A stretch of 64,000 bases of DNA from Robertmurraya siralis (GTDB lineage: Bacteria; Bacillota; Bacilli; Bacillales; Cytobacillaceae). The notes below the pieces were generated by a model that searched no databases, was not told the DNA's origin, and was given only the letters and a program-made list of their open reading frames with translations. Made by a program: the position numbers and the translations under genes. Shown piece by piece: positions 32,631 through 41,501 of this stretch (position 1 is its first letter; every line of letters starts with the position of its first letter). The DNA is taken from assembly GCF_005502275.1 (NCBI RefSeq), contig NZ_SWLZ01000005.1, forward strand, positions 62,001 through 126,000. Direction: 5' to 3'.

Positions 32631-32943
32631 CATGTTGATAACGTTAGCAGCTGTCGTGCTGCCTAATGTAAGAGTCAATTGAGAGGAAAAAGTGAGTCAA
32701 CAAAAAAGCAATTAAGTTCTGATACTCACTCAGACAGCGTTAGTTGGAGTGCCCACGGCCTTTTAGAGCGGGTATTCGATCAGAGGAAAGAAGAGCTGAA
32801 GGTCTTTGGTTGAAGCACACATTCAGACCGAGGAAAGAAGGGCTGAGAGTATCCTACGCCAAATGTCGACAAAACTTGCCTCCTATATGAGGACAACAGT
32901 AAAAATAGGATCGAAAATAAATTTTGTAAAAAATAAAAATAAC
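32631..32943 (+). other. Gap between nuoN and ywzB with a 29-bp imperfect direct repeat
   Basis: No gene seen. Two related 29-base segments, 32775-32803 and 32822-32850, share GAGGAAAGAAG and GCTGA with a 47-bp offset. Their nature is unknown. Confidence 0.45.
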
Positions 32944-32969
32944 TGAAACCTTTTTGTAACATAAACGTC
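32944..32969 (+). promoter_or_regulatory. Consensus ECF promoter upstream of ywzB
   Basis: TGAAAC (32944-32949), exactly 16 bases, CGTC (32966-32969): the full consensus of SigM/SigW-type promoters, 67 bases before ywzB. Probably read by an ECF sigma factor, perhaps the one encoded at 3777. Confidence 0.7.
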
Positions 32970-33036
32970 AAATAGAAGGGTACGTTTGCGAATGTGAACG
33001 ATGTATGCTAGCTTGATAAAGAAGGGGGAGTAGTCC

Positions 33037-33273
33037 ATGACTTCAGGATTTGGGCACCAAGCACTGATCAGTATTATTTCACATCTCTGTTTTATTGCAT
33101 TAGCTTGGTGGGCTTTGCAGAGCTTAAATTTTGATAAATTTTTGCGAGCAAACCATGTTTTTCAAGCACGAGTATTATTTATATTATTGTCTATTATTAT
33201 TGGTTCTAGCGTAAGCAATTTTTTCCTGGATTACCTATTGTGGTCCCAGCAGTTGCCAATGATTTTTCAGTAA
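33037..33273 (+). CDS. ywzB: DUF1146 family membrane protein YwzB
   Basis: 78 residues with two membrane helices (about 8-30 and 45-68). The AWWALQSLNFDKFL motif after helix 1, and SNFFLDYLLWSQQLP at the end, are typical of the DUF1146 / YwzB family found upstream of ywmB-murAA-spoIID. Function unknown. RBS AGAAGGGGGAG. Confidence 0.9.
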   Translation: MTSGFGHQALISIISHLCFIALAWWALQSLNFDKFLRANHVFQARVLFILLSIIIGSSVSNFFLDYLLWSQQLPMIFQ

Positions 33274-33831
33274 TGTAAAAAAATGTTCATACTTGAGCAA
33301 TTTTAGACAAGGCAAATCGAACACAAATCATGGAAACCTTTTTTCGAAAAAACACGACAGAAGACTGCCTATTTGGAAAATATTTTTCAAAACAGGGCTT
33401 TAAGCTTGGATAAATGGGGAAATAATCTTACAAAAGATAGGTCATCCTGCCTTTTTTATTTATGGGATTATTCGATACAATTCTCCTTGTGTGATAAATT
33501 AAACATATTAAGCCATCCTGTGATACTTAGGTGAGTCAATTTCATACTTGCGCACTTCAAGTTAAAAAACGAACATGAATGAACTATTACAGATATTTAA
33601 TTCGTATTATGCGGATATAAATGACTTTAAACTCAATATTGTTCGTTTTTTAAAGACCGGTTGTATATTATGAAATCGATTCAGGTGAATGAAAAAAGAA
33701 ACAACCTTCGTTGGAACATAATCAATACGTCATTTTTTAAAAGCTTGCATATTTGTCAAAAAGTGACGATAACTCTTCAGTATGCTTATTCTCTTCTTGG
33801 TAACAATGGTACTAAGGGGAGGAATTAAAAG
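33274..33831 (+). other. 558-base gap with a 14-bp perfect inverted repeat
   Basis: The main structure is TTAAAAAACGAACA (33562-33575) and its exact complement TGTTCGTTTTTTAA (33640-33653) around 64 bases. The enclosed segment holds a protein-like 32-codon frame (33576-33674) without a ribosome site. It could be a miniature terminal-inverted-repeat element or an operator pair. No convincing target duplication is seen. Confidence 0.5.
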
Positions 33832-34578
33832 ATGAAGAGAAATTGGATGGCGTTTATTGTTGTAGTGGTAATCATAGGAGTTACTTTTGTTCAAGCTGGG
33901 GAAAAATTCGCAAATACCAAAAATATGCACGACCTTTTATCAATAGTGACAGTTTTAAAGGGTGAGAATATAGATATTAATGAATGGTCTTTACATGCAA
34001 GAGAAAAAATAACGGCAAACAGCCCAGAGGATATTCAGGATCTTGTTCGACACCTCAAGAACGTCTTTCCAGATTGGGCATGGGAGACTAATTCTGATTC
34101 TGAAAAATGGGAATCAAAAGCGAGCAAAACATCGAATCAAACAATGGAAGAGAGCATTCAGATTTTATCTACCCTCACAGATCAAAACCCACAAACTTAC
34201 ATTATTTATGAAATCCAAGGCAAGAATTTTACGCGAAAAACAGAGCAATTTATAAAAGAGGACCTTAATGCACTCTTATCTGACATATTTCGAGAAAAAC
34301 CCACAATTTTCACTTGTGTAAAAGGTGATTTCAATGATAAGATAAATACGTCTTTGCCTTTTACTGTAAATCGACTACTTGACAAGTTTGAGGCAACAGA
34401 AATTGAATCATTAAATGAAACAGATTTTATCTCGACATCTGCTTATTCACCAAAATTTACCAATGGGTTAACAACGAATAATCAGGATATGAATTTACAA
34501 CTTGGAATCCGAACTACAGGATTGGGCGCAAAGACTACCCTTGTAGTTGGCACACCAATCATAACGATTGAATATTAA
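33832..34578 (+). CDS. ywmB: YwmB family protein (TATA-box binding protein-like fold)
   Basis: 248 residues with an N-terminal membrane anchor or signal (about 6-22), then a soluble extracytoplasmic domain. Length, ATG after GGGGAGGAATT, and position directly before murA identify it as YwmB (DUF1779), a conserved Bacillus protein of unknown function. Only 32 bases separate it from murA, so they are probably co-transcribed. Confidence 0.88.
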   Translation: MKRNWMAFIVVVVIIGVTFVQAGEKFANTKNMHDLLSIVTVLKGENIDINEWSLHAREKITANSPEDIQDLVRHLKNVFPDWAWETNSDSEKWESKASKTSNQTMEESIQILSTLTDQNPQTYIIYEIQGKNFTRKTEQFIKEDLNALLSDIFREKPTIFTCVKGDFNDKINTSLPFTVNRLLDKFEATEIESLNETDFISTSAYSPKFTNGLTTNNQDMNLQLGIRTTGLGAKTTLVVGTPIITIEY

Positions 34579-34610
34579 TATAGAGAAATTGGACGCGGAG
34601 GGGAATACAC

Positions 34611-35921
34611 TTGGAAAAAATCATCGTCCGCGGCGGTAGAAGGCTAAGCGGTTCTGTTAAAGTTGAAGGAGCAAAGAATGCAGTTTTGCCAGTTATTGCC
34701 GCATCATTATTAGCAAGTGACGGAAAAAGCGTAATTCGTGATGTGCCAACTCTCTCCGATGTATACACGATCAATGAGGTATTACGCTATTTAAACGCCG
34801 ATGTGACGTTTAAAAATAATGAAGTCACTGTCGATGCATCTAGAGAGTTAAAAGTCGAGGCACCATTTGAATATGTTCGTAAAATGCGTGCTTCAGTTCT
34901 AGTAATGGGCTCATTACTTGCAAGAAATGGCCGTGCTCGTGTGGCACTTCCTGGCGGTTGTGCGATTGGATCGAGACCAATTGACCAGCATTTAAAAGGC
35001 TTCGAAGCGATGGGTGCAACGGTCAAAGTGGGAAATGGCTTTATTGAAGCAGAATCAAATGGCCGATTACAAGGTGCCAAGATTTACTTGGACTTTCCAA
35101 GTGTTGGTGCTACAGAAAATATTATGATGGCTGCTACTTTAGCACAAGGTACTACGATCATCGAGAATGTTGCCAAAGAACCGGAAATTGTTGATTTAGC
35201 TAACTTCTTGAATAAAATGGGTGCAAAAGTACGTGGCGCTGGAACTGGAACGATTCGCATTGAAGGTGTTGACGTTCTATTTGGTGCTGATCACACAATT
35301 ATTCCTGATCGGATTGAAGCTGGAACATTTATGGTTGCAGCGGCTATTACGGGAGGAGATGTATTAGTGAGAGGTGCAGTTCCAGAACATTTAACATCTC
35401 TTATTGCAAAAATGGAAGAGATGGGTGTTATGTTTGAAGAGGAAGCAGACGGCCTAAGGGTTATTGGCCCTGAGAAGCTTAAGGCAGTTGATATTAAGAC
35501 AATGCCGCATCCTGGCTTCCCAACAGATATGCAATCACAAATGATGGCTTTGCTATTACATGCAAATGGAACAAGTATGATCACAGAGACCGTATTTGAA
35601 AATCGCTTCATGCATGTGGAGGAATTCCGCAGAATGAATGCCGATATTAAAATTGAGGGTCGTTCTGTCATTTTAAACGGACCGTGTAATTTACAAGGTG
35701 CAGAAGTAGCTGCCACAGATCTCCGTGCTGCTGCTGCTCTCATTTTGACCGGATTAGTGGCAGACGGTGTGACTCGAGTGACAGAATTAAAGCATCTTGA
35801 TCGGGGGTACGTTGACTTCCATCAAAAGCTCGCTGCGTTAGGTGCCGATATTGAACGAGTTTCAGCAGTGGAAGAAACGCCATCCTTTCCGAAAGCGTTT
35901 GTTGCTGACTTAAATGCATAA
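34611..35921 (+). CDS. murA: UDP-N-acetylglucosamine 1-carboxyvinyltransferase
   Basis: 436 residues. First committed step of peptidoglycan synthesis: enolpyruvyl transfer from PEP to UDP-GlcNAc. Catalytic Cys117 in [16 protein letters not shown] is present, so the enzyme should be fosfomycin-sensitive. N-terminal [20 protein letters not shown] (Lys22, Asn23) is intact. TTG start at 34611 after GCGGAGGGGA. This is the murAA position of B. subtilis. Confidence 0.96.
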   Translation: MEKIIVRGGRRLSGSVKVEGAKNAVLPVIAASLLASDGKSVIRDVPTLSDVYTINEVLRYLNADVTFKNNEVTVDASRELKVEAPFEYVRKMRASVLVMGSLLARNGRARVALPGGCAIGSRPIDQHLKGFEAMGATVKVGNGFIEAESNGRLQGAKIYLDFPSVGATENIMMAATLAQGTTIIENVAKEPEIVDLANFLNKMGAKVRGAGTGTIRIEGVDVLFGADHTIIPDRIEAGTFMVAAAITGGDVLVRGAVPEHLTSLIAKMEEMGVMFEEEADGLRVIGPEKLKAVDIKTMPHPGFPTDMQSQMMALLLHANGTSMITETVFENRFMHVEEFRRMNADIKIEGRSVILNGPCNLQGAEVAATDLRAAAALILTGLVADGVTRVTELKHLDRGYVDFHQKLAALGADIERVSAVEETPSFPKAFVADLNA

Positions 35922-35928
35922 TAAAAAC

Positions 35929-35967
35929 AAAAACCGTGAAATGGAATTCCATTTTTGCGGTTTTTTT
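35929..35967 (+). terminator. Terminator after murA
   Basis: Interrupted stem AAAAACCG/CGGTTTTT plus an inner AAATGG/CCATTT, followed by seven T. Confidence 0.85.
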
Positions 35968-36166
35968 ATCGTAGTTAACGTCTGGGCCATGAACGGAAAA
36001 ACCCCAATGAGATTTTCCGCAAGTTTCAGAAGCACAAAGGAAAGCATTCTCGCGAGAGTTGTTCCGAAGGCGATCCTTGCTCTAAATACCAACATAGACT
36101 ATTTTGGTTTATGACTGAAAAAATTATGCATTTTCCCTTAATTTTTATAAGGTTTAAAAATTTGTA

Positions 36167-36194
36167 CATATTAGCTTGTCCACCCCCATATGTA
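36167..36194 (+). promoter_or_regulatory. SigE-type promoter of spoIID
   Basis: CATATTA (36167-36173), 13 bases, CATATGTA (36187-36194), resembling the SigE consensus ATATT-N13/14-CATACAnT. spoIID is a classical SigE gene. The start codon is 55 bases downstream. Confidence 0.55.
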
Positions 36195-36248
36195 TGAAAG
36201 GAGAGTACTTCTACTCTAACGAAACTTACATATGGAGGCTCAAGAAGA

Positions 36249-37265
36249 ATGTTAAAAATGAAACCAATCGTAGTTCTAGCTGCTGTATTATTTGCTGTCA
36301 CCCTCATGATTCCTACTTTACTCGTCCTCCCTTTTATGGAAAAAACAACAGGGAAATTAGGAGAAGAGCTAGCGTTAAAAGAAACAGAGGCAATTGCCGA
36401 TCAGCCTGCTGTTGAGGTGGCTGTCTACCGTGTAGGCCAGGAAAAAATTGAAAACCTCCCACTAGAGGATTATATTGCAGGTGTAGTGGCGGCAGAAATG
36501 CCGACTGATTTTGAATTAGAGGCTTTAAAAGCCCAGGCTCTTACGGCAAGAACCTATTACCTTTATCATTTAATGAGTGGTGAAAAATCAGGGGTTCCTG
36601 AAGGAGCAGATGTAACAGATACAGAGAATCACCAAGTTTTTAAAAGTGATGAAGAACTAAGAAAAGAGTGGAATAAAGATTACCAATGGAGAATGAAGAA
36701 AATTAAAGAGGCCGTAGCAGCAACGAGTGGTCAAGTATTAACCTACGATGGTAAACCGATCTATGCTGCTTTTTTCTCCACAAGCAATGGCTATACAGAA
36801 AACTCAGAAGATTATTGGAGCAGCCCGCTTCCTTATTTAAAAAGTGTGGAAAGTCCCTGGGACGTAAATACAGAGAAATTCAATGGGCAAAAGATTATTT
36901 CTGTCGCCGACTTTGAGAAAAAGCTAGGTGTTCAATTAACAGATGCTTCCGAAGTAGGGAAAATTATTGAGAAAACAAAAGGAAATCGCGTTGGCAAGGT
37001 CGACATTAACGGAAAAATATTAACAGGCAAGGATATCAGGGTTAAACTAGAGTTGAAATCATCCGATTTTACATGGGAGAGAAAAGGCGATAATATCGTG
37101 ATCAATACAAAAGGCTTCGGACATGGAGTGGGAATGAGCCAGTTTGGCGCCAACGAAATGGCGAAGGCAGGGAAAACCTACAAGGAAATCGTCGAACACT
37201 ATTACAGTGGAGCAACGATTGACACGACGAAAACATTGTTGTCGAAAATCACGGCAAGTAAATAA
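36249..37265 (+). CDS. spoIID: Stage II sporulation protein D
   Basis: 338 residues with an N-terminal membrane anchor (about 8-28). The SpoIID domain follows: VAVYRVGQEKIENLPLEDYI, AAEMPTDFELEALKAQAL TARTYY (conserved Glu of the lytic transglycosylase), and the C-terminal FGHGVGMSQFGANEMAK. In the mother cell it degrades septal peptidoglycan with SpoIIP and SpoIIM during engulfment. ATG after GGAGGCT. Confidence 0.96.
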   Translation: MLKMKPIVVLAAVLFAVTLMIPTLLVLPFMEKTTGKLGEELALKETEAIADQPAVEVAVYRVGQEKIENLPLEDYIAGVVAAEMPTDFELEALKAQALTARTYYLYHLMSGEKSGVPEGADVTDTENHQVFKSDEELRKEWNKDYQWRMKKIKEAVAATSGQVLTYDGKPIYAAFFSTSNGYTENSEDYWSSPLPYLKSVESPWDVNTEKFNGQKIISVADFEKKLGVQLTDASEVGKIIEKTKGNRVGKVDINGKILTGKDIRVKLELKSSDFTWERKGDNIVINTKGFGHGVGMSQFGANEMAKAGKTYKEIVEHYYSGATIDTTKTLLSKITASK

Positions 37266-37274
37266 AGAAGCAAG

Positions 37275-37306
37275 AACCGAGTACTCGAAAAGGGTACTCG
37301 GTTTTG
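37275..37306 (+). terminator. Terminator after spoIID
   Basis: Perfect 10-bp stem AACCGAGTAC/GTACTCGGTT with a 9-base loop, then TTTT overlapping the arm end. Confidence 0.85.
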
Positions 37307-37405
37307 TCTTCCGGAACTGAATATGTCCAATTCGAACTTTTATTGCCTTTTTTTACGAAAATAAACGAAGTAATTCTGCGAAGGCCATAAAAAGAAAACG
37401 ACCGC

Positions 37406-37816
37406 TTATGAAAAATATTTCAGTATTCGTTCGAACTTGTGCTTACGATAAGAACGATGAACAAAATAAGCAGCGACAATGACCCCAATAACATCCTTAA
37501 CGACATCAATTACCGTAGCTGAGCGAGCAGGGACAAAGGATTGATGTATCTCGTCGACCAAACCGTATAAAGAAGCGATGACAGCAAAAATAAAGCTCCA
37601 GCGCAGCGAAAACTTTCCCGTTGTTAGAAGTGCAGCGACCAATAGTAAATAAAGAATCGCGAATTCTACTAAGTGTAGCGATTCTTTTATAAAGCGATCG
37701 GTCGAAGAGTGGGGAAGCTCGACAATAGCGTTTGCTGGCATGCTCGACATCACCCAAATCATCATCATATAAATAAAAGGTAAAAAACGAATGAACCATT
37801 TTAAGATGCTCTGCAA
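37406..37816 (-). CDS. VanZ-like family membrane protein
   Basis: 136 residues, four membrane helices. The VanZ-type features are the early MIWVMSSMP, an HLVEFAILYLLL segment, and the DEIHQSFVPARSATVIDVVKDVIG block with conserved Asp-Glu and Pro-x-Arg. Encoded against its neighbours, between spoIID and spoIIQ, where B. subtilis has no such gene. Members are widespread; one is linked to teicoplanin resistance, but the general function is unknown. Confidence 0.85.
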   Translation of the reverse strand: MQSILKWFIRFLPFIYMMMIWVMSSMPANAIVELPHSSTDRFIKESLHLVEFAILYLLLVAALLTTGKFSLRWSFIFAVIASLYGLVDEIHQSFVPARSATVIDVVKDVIGVIVAAYFVHRSYRKHKFERILKYFS

Positions 37817-37868
37817 GAAAGATTTCCCCTTTGATTTGATTTTTTTTAAAACTTTTTTTCATTTCTTT

Positions 37869-37898
37869 GTATAATTCCAAACTCTTTGTCGAAAAATA
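37869..37898 (+). promoter_or_regulatory. Candidate SigF promoter of spoIIQ
   Basis: GTATA (37869-37873), 16 bases, CGAAAAATA (37890-37898), resembling SigF sites (GYATA, then GGnnAnAnT). A second GTATA (37923) with GTTCAGAAT 15 bases later fits the -10 better but leaves almost no leader before the ribosome site. Confidence 0.4.
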
Positions 37899-37971
37899 AG
37901 ATTAAAAAATTTTTTTCGAAATGTATATATTTATCATGATCTGTTCAGAATGATTGCTGAGGTGATGATAA

Positions 37972-38853
37972 ATGAGAGAGGAAGAAAAGAAACAATCTTC
38001 TCAAGGTTCAAAGATTAAGCGCTTCATGAAAAAGCGTTGGGTTTACCCTAGCGTTTATATTGCAAGTGCTGCAATCATTCTAACCGCGGTTCTTTGGTTC
38101 CAAAATAGTAACAATAATACAACAGATGATCAAATCGATTACGAGGCAACTGATCTTTCAAGCAAATATGATGAACCTGCTTTGGAAGTTAACAGATCAA
38201 TGGAAAACTTTGCAATGCCTGTTATGGATCCGGATTCTGTAGTCATTCAAAAAGAATTTTATGATTACGATGCTTCGGAAGATAAACAGGAAGCGGCATT
38301 GGTGTTCTATAATAATACGTTTCATCCGAATACCGGTATTGACATTACGATGGAAAACGGTGAATCGTTTGATGTTGTAGCCGCATTAAGTGGTAAGGTT
38401 ACAAATGTTGCAGAAGATGCTTTATTAGGAAACGTAATCGAAATTGAGCATGACAAAGGTATTGTAACACAATATCAATCTGTAACCGATATTGATGTGA
38501 AGGTTGGGGACCAAGTAGACCAAGGACAGACACTTGCTAAAGCTGGGAAAAGCTTATATAACGAAGAAGCTGGTACCCATCTGCATTTCGAAATTCGCAA
38601 GGATGGAATAGCTGTCAATCCGCTTGATTATTTCAATAAGCCATTAAGTGCTCTACAGGAAGCAAGCTTAACAGAAAATGTTGATGACAGCGGAAAGGCT
38701 GATGAGTCCACAGGTGCTTCTGAAGAAGAAGACGTTAATCCTGACAACGGCGAAGAAAAAGATAACAACGATTCAACAGAAGATGAAGCAGAAGAAGATG
38801 GTGCATCTTCGAATGATGAAGAGACAGAAACAACAAAGTCTTCTGATGCATAA
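37972..38853 (+). CDS. spoIIQ: Stage II sporulation protein Q
   Basis: 293 residues: short cytoplasmic head, membrane helix (about 24-43), and an M23/LytM domain (about 105-225), followed by an acidic Ser/Asp/Glu-rich tail. Forespore protein that meets SpoIIIAH across the septum in the feeding-tube complex. The HxxxD zinc motif is altered: Asp in NTGID is preceded four residues earlier by Asn, whereas THLHFEIRKDG is kept, so the domain is probably not a working peptidase, as in B. subtilis. RBS GAGGTGAT. Confidence 0.94.
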   Translation: MREEEKKQSSQGSKIKRFMKKRWVYPSVYIASAAIILTAVLWFQNSNNNTTDDQIDYEATDLSSKYDEPALEVNRSMENFAMPVMDPDSVVIQKEFYDYDASEDKQEAALVFYNNTFHPNTGIDITMENGESFDVVAALSGKVTNVAEDALLGNVIEIEHDKGIVTQYQSVTDIDVKVGDQVDQGQTLAKAGKSLYNEEAGTHLHFEIRKDGIAVNPLDYFNKPLSALQEASLTENVDDSGKADESTGASEEEDVNPDNGEEKDNNDSTEDEAEEDGASSNDEETETTKSSDA

Positions 38854-38870
38854 GACAATTTGTCATTTTG

Positions 38871-38893
38871 ACCCGCCCTTGGCGGGTTTTTTG
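38871..38893 (+). terminator. Terminator after spoIIQ
   Basis: Perfect 7-bp stem ACCCGCC/GGCGGGT with a 3-base loop and six T. Confidence 0.92.
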
Positions 38894-39119
38894 CATTTTA
38901 GCAGAATGGCAAGTTACACTAGCAAAAAATTTCGTGTTTCGTAATAGTACCTCCTTTTAATACCTGCTTAAAAATTTGACCATTTTTTTACAAGTTTTTG
39001 CTTGACCTTCAATTCATTTAAATAGATAATGATATTACGAAATTTTCTTAATATTTAATTTATCCAGAACTTTTAGTTAATATCCACAATAAGCATTTTC
39101 AAAACAAAGGGGGAATTTG

Positions 39120-39299
39120 ATGGCATTTTATTTTTTTATTGCACTGACAGCCATATGCTTAATAGTCGCACTACGTAAGAAAAAAACCATCTTCTTAGTT
39201 ATCCCATTCCTATCCATCATCGTCTATTTCATTATTCAAGTAGCCCTAGTTCCCTTACCATTCATTGAAACGTTGAAGTTCATTTTTAGCTTGAATTAA
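39120..39299 (+). CDS. Small two-helix membrane protein, unknown
   Basis: 59 residues: two hydrophobic helices (about 3-20 and 25-47) around a basic turn (RKKKT), ending FIETLKFIFSLN. ATG at 39120 follows AAGGGGGAATT with good spacing. I do not recognise the family. The 226 bases upstream hold no other gene. Confidence 0.6.
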   Translation: MAFYFFIALTAICLIVALRKKKTIFLVIPFLSIIVYFIIQVALVPLPFIETLKFIFSLN

Positions 39300-39325
39300 A
39301 GGTATTTTCAAAAAAGTAATTACTT

Positions 39326-39339
39326 TGAAAGCGCTTTAA
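39326..39339 (+). promoter_or_regulatory. Catabolite-responsive element (cre) for CcpA
   Basis: TGAAAGCGCTTTAA differs from the consensus TGWAANCGNTNWCA at one place. It lies 108 bases before the DUF4212 gene and upstream of a TATAAA at 39356-39361, with its centre over the expected -35, which predicts carbon catabolite repression of the transporter operon. Confidence 0.6.
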
Positions 39340-39446
39340 AATGCTTTTGAAGAATTATAAATATTAAAGCAAAGGGGGACTAAAAAAGGGAGAGGTCTGT
39401 CATTTTGGAGTACTTTTACAAAGAAGACAATCTTGGAGGTGGAAAA

Positions 39447-39749
39447 ATGAAGAAAATCGATAAGGCTGTTGCCGATCGCTATTTTCGAGAGAAAAATCGT
39501 AACATCATTATTTATTTTATTATTTGGTTTATTGTTTCTTATGGTGTGGTCTTATTTGCTGAGCCATTGAGTACGATTACGTTTATGGGCTTCCCGCTTC
39601 ATTATTATATGGGAGCTCAAGGTGCAATCCTAACCTTTATTATCTTGCTATTTGTCAATGCCAAGCTTGGAGATAAAATTGATCAAAAATATGGCATTGA
39701 TGAAAGCAAAAATGAGCAAATCAGTTCAGGAACAACATTGGAGCATTAA
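39447..39749 (+). CDS. DUF4212 small subunit of a sodium/solute symporter
   Basis: 100 residues, two membrane helices (about 20-42 and 56-75). The N-terminal FREKNRNIIIYFIIWFIVSYG and the AEPLSTITFMGFPLHYYMGAQG core are those of DUF4212, the small partner always encoded before a VC_2705-type symporter. ATG at 39447 follows CTTGGAGGTGG; a longer frame from 39405 is rejected. Confidence 0.88.
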   Translation: MKKIDKAVADRYFREKNRNIIIYFIIWFIVSYGVVLFAEPLSTITFMGFPLHYYMGAQGAILTFIILLFVNAKLGDKIDQKYGIDESKNEQISSGTTLEH

Positions 39750-39830
39750 TAGTATCTTTTTCTGAGATGGTGAGAAAAGAAAATAAAATAAGTAATCAGC
39801 GAATAGTGCTATTGTATGGGGGGAATTCAT

Positions 39831-41501
39831 TTGGATGGACAATTCATTATCTCATTAGCGATTATTCTAGCAACGTTTGCATTATATATTGGAATTGCAC
39901 TCTATAATACGGCTAAGGAGACATCTGAATTTTATGTAGCAGGACGTGGCGTTCCACCGATATTCAATGGGATGGCGATCGGTGCTGACTGGATGAGCGC
40001 CGCTTCCTTTATCGGAATGGCTGGAACGGTGATGATTCTAGGATATGATGGTTTAGCCTATATTATGGGTTGGACCGGAGGATATTTATTTCTCACATTT
40101 TTATTAGCACCTCAGTTACGGAAATATGGTCGGTACACAGTGCCGGAATTTATTGGTGATCGGTATGACAGTCATACTGCTCGTGTGATCGCGGCGGTGT
40201 GTACCATCATTATCAGTTTTACGTACTCAATCGGACAGCTTTCAGGATCAGGTGTTGTGATTGGTCGTCTTTTTGAAATTGACGCAAAAATTGGTACGAT
40301 GATCGGGGTTGTACTCATTGCTTTTTACGCAGCTTTTGGAGGAATGAAAGGAATCACATGGACGCAGGTGGCCCAGTATCTCATTTTGATTATTGCCTAT
40401 TTAATTCCAGTCATATTTATGGCACTGCAAATTACGGGAAATCCCATTCCATGGATATCATACGGGGAAGTTATTAGCAAATTAGGAGAGCTGGATCGAG
40501 AGCTTGGTATCTCTGAATATTTTGCTCCATTCACGAATGGAACAAAGTGGCAGTTTCTTGCGTTAATGTTTACGTTAATGGCAGGTACTGCTGGGTTGCC
40601 ACATGTAATAGTTCGATTCTACACGGTTTCTACAATGAAAGCGGCTCGCTGGTCAGGAGCTTGGGCATTGCTGTTTATAGGTCTTCTTTATTTATCGGCA
40701 CCTGCTTACGCGGCTTTCTCCCGTTTTATTTTAATGACACAGGTGGCAGGAAGCCAAATTAGTCAGCTTCCAGCATGGACAAAATCCTGGGTGGATACAG
40801 GAATGCTTCAAGTGGCTGACACGAATGGTGATGGTATCTTGCAATGGAGCGAACTTATTATTTCCAATGATATTGTCGTAATGGCGACTCCGGAAATTGC
40901 CAACTTAGGAGCGTTTGTCATCGGCCTTGTAGCTGCTGGCGCAATGGCGGCTGCCCTTTCAACGGCCGGTGGATTGATGATTTCGCTATCCTCTTCCTTC
41001 GCTCACGATATATACTATCGTGTATGGAAGCCACAAGCAACTGAGAAAAACCGTTTATTAGTTGCCCGTTGGTCAATCGTTATCGCCACGTTATTGGCAG
41101 GATTTATCGCTTTAGATCCGCCAGGAGTGATAACCCAAATTGTCGCATGGGCATTTGCGATTGCGTCCGGAACCTTCTTCCCGGCACTTGTTCTTGGAGT
41201 TTGGTGGAAACGTTCCAACACGAAAGGAGTTATTGCCGGTCTATTAATTGGATTAGCGGTAACCTTAAGCTATATTTTTGCTGCTAAATATGGAGGTTTT
41301 ACGATTCTAGGAATCATTGATACAGGTGCTGGGGTCTTTGGAGCAGCAGCCGGATTTTTAGCCAATATTATTGTTTCTTTATCAACTGAAGCACCAGCGC
41401 AAAAGCTACAGGATGAAGTAATCAATTTACGTTATCCGGAGCAGATGGTCTATAAAGATGGCGAGGTTTGGATGCATGATGGAGAACCAAAACAAGGCTA
41501 A
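39831..41501 (+). CDS. Sodium:solute symporter, VC_2705/ActP-like, with EF-hand-type loop
   Basis: 556 residues, about 13 membrane helices of the SSS family (LeuT fold). The N-terminal helix bundle carries KETSEFYVAGRGVPPIFNGM and ADWMSAASFIGMAGTV. Between two helices lies a canonical EF-hand-like loop, D330-T-N-G-D-G-I-L-Q-W-S-E341, which could bind Ca2+. Related permeases carry acetate or other short carboxylates; the substrate here is not known. TTG at 39831 is chosen because GGGGGGAA lies 7 bases upstream; an ATG at 39816 has no ribosome site. Overlaps the next gene by 26 bases. Confidence 0.88.
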   Translation: MDGQFIISLAIILATFALYIGIALYNTAKETSEFYVAGRGVPPIFNGMAIGADWMSAASFIGMAGTVMILGYDGLAYIMGWTGGYLFLTFLLAPQLRKYGRYTVPEFIGDRYDSHTARVIAAVCTIIISFTYSIGQLSGSGVVIGRLFEIDAKIGTMIGVVLIAFYAAFGGMKGITWTQVAQYLILIIAYLIPVIFMALQITGNPIPWISYGEVISKLGELDRELGISEYFAPFTNGTKWQFLALMFTLMAGTAGLPHVIVRFYTVSTMKAARWSGAWALLFIGLLYLSAPAYAAFSRFILMTQVAGSQISQLPAWTKSWVDTGMLQVADTNGDGILQWSELIISNDIVVMATPEIANLGAFVIGLVAAGAMAAALSTAGGLMISLSSSFAHDIYYRVWKPQATEKNRLLVARWSIVIATLLAGFIALDPPGVITQIVAWAFAIASGTFFPALVLGVWWKRSNTKGVIAGLLIGLAVTLSYIFAAKYGGFTILGIIDTGAGVFGAAAGFLANIIVSLSTEAPAQKLQDEVINLRYPEQMVYKDGEVWMHDGEPKQG

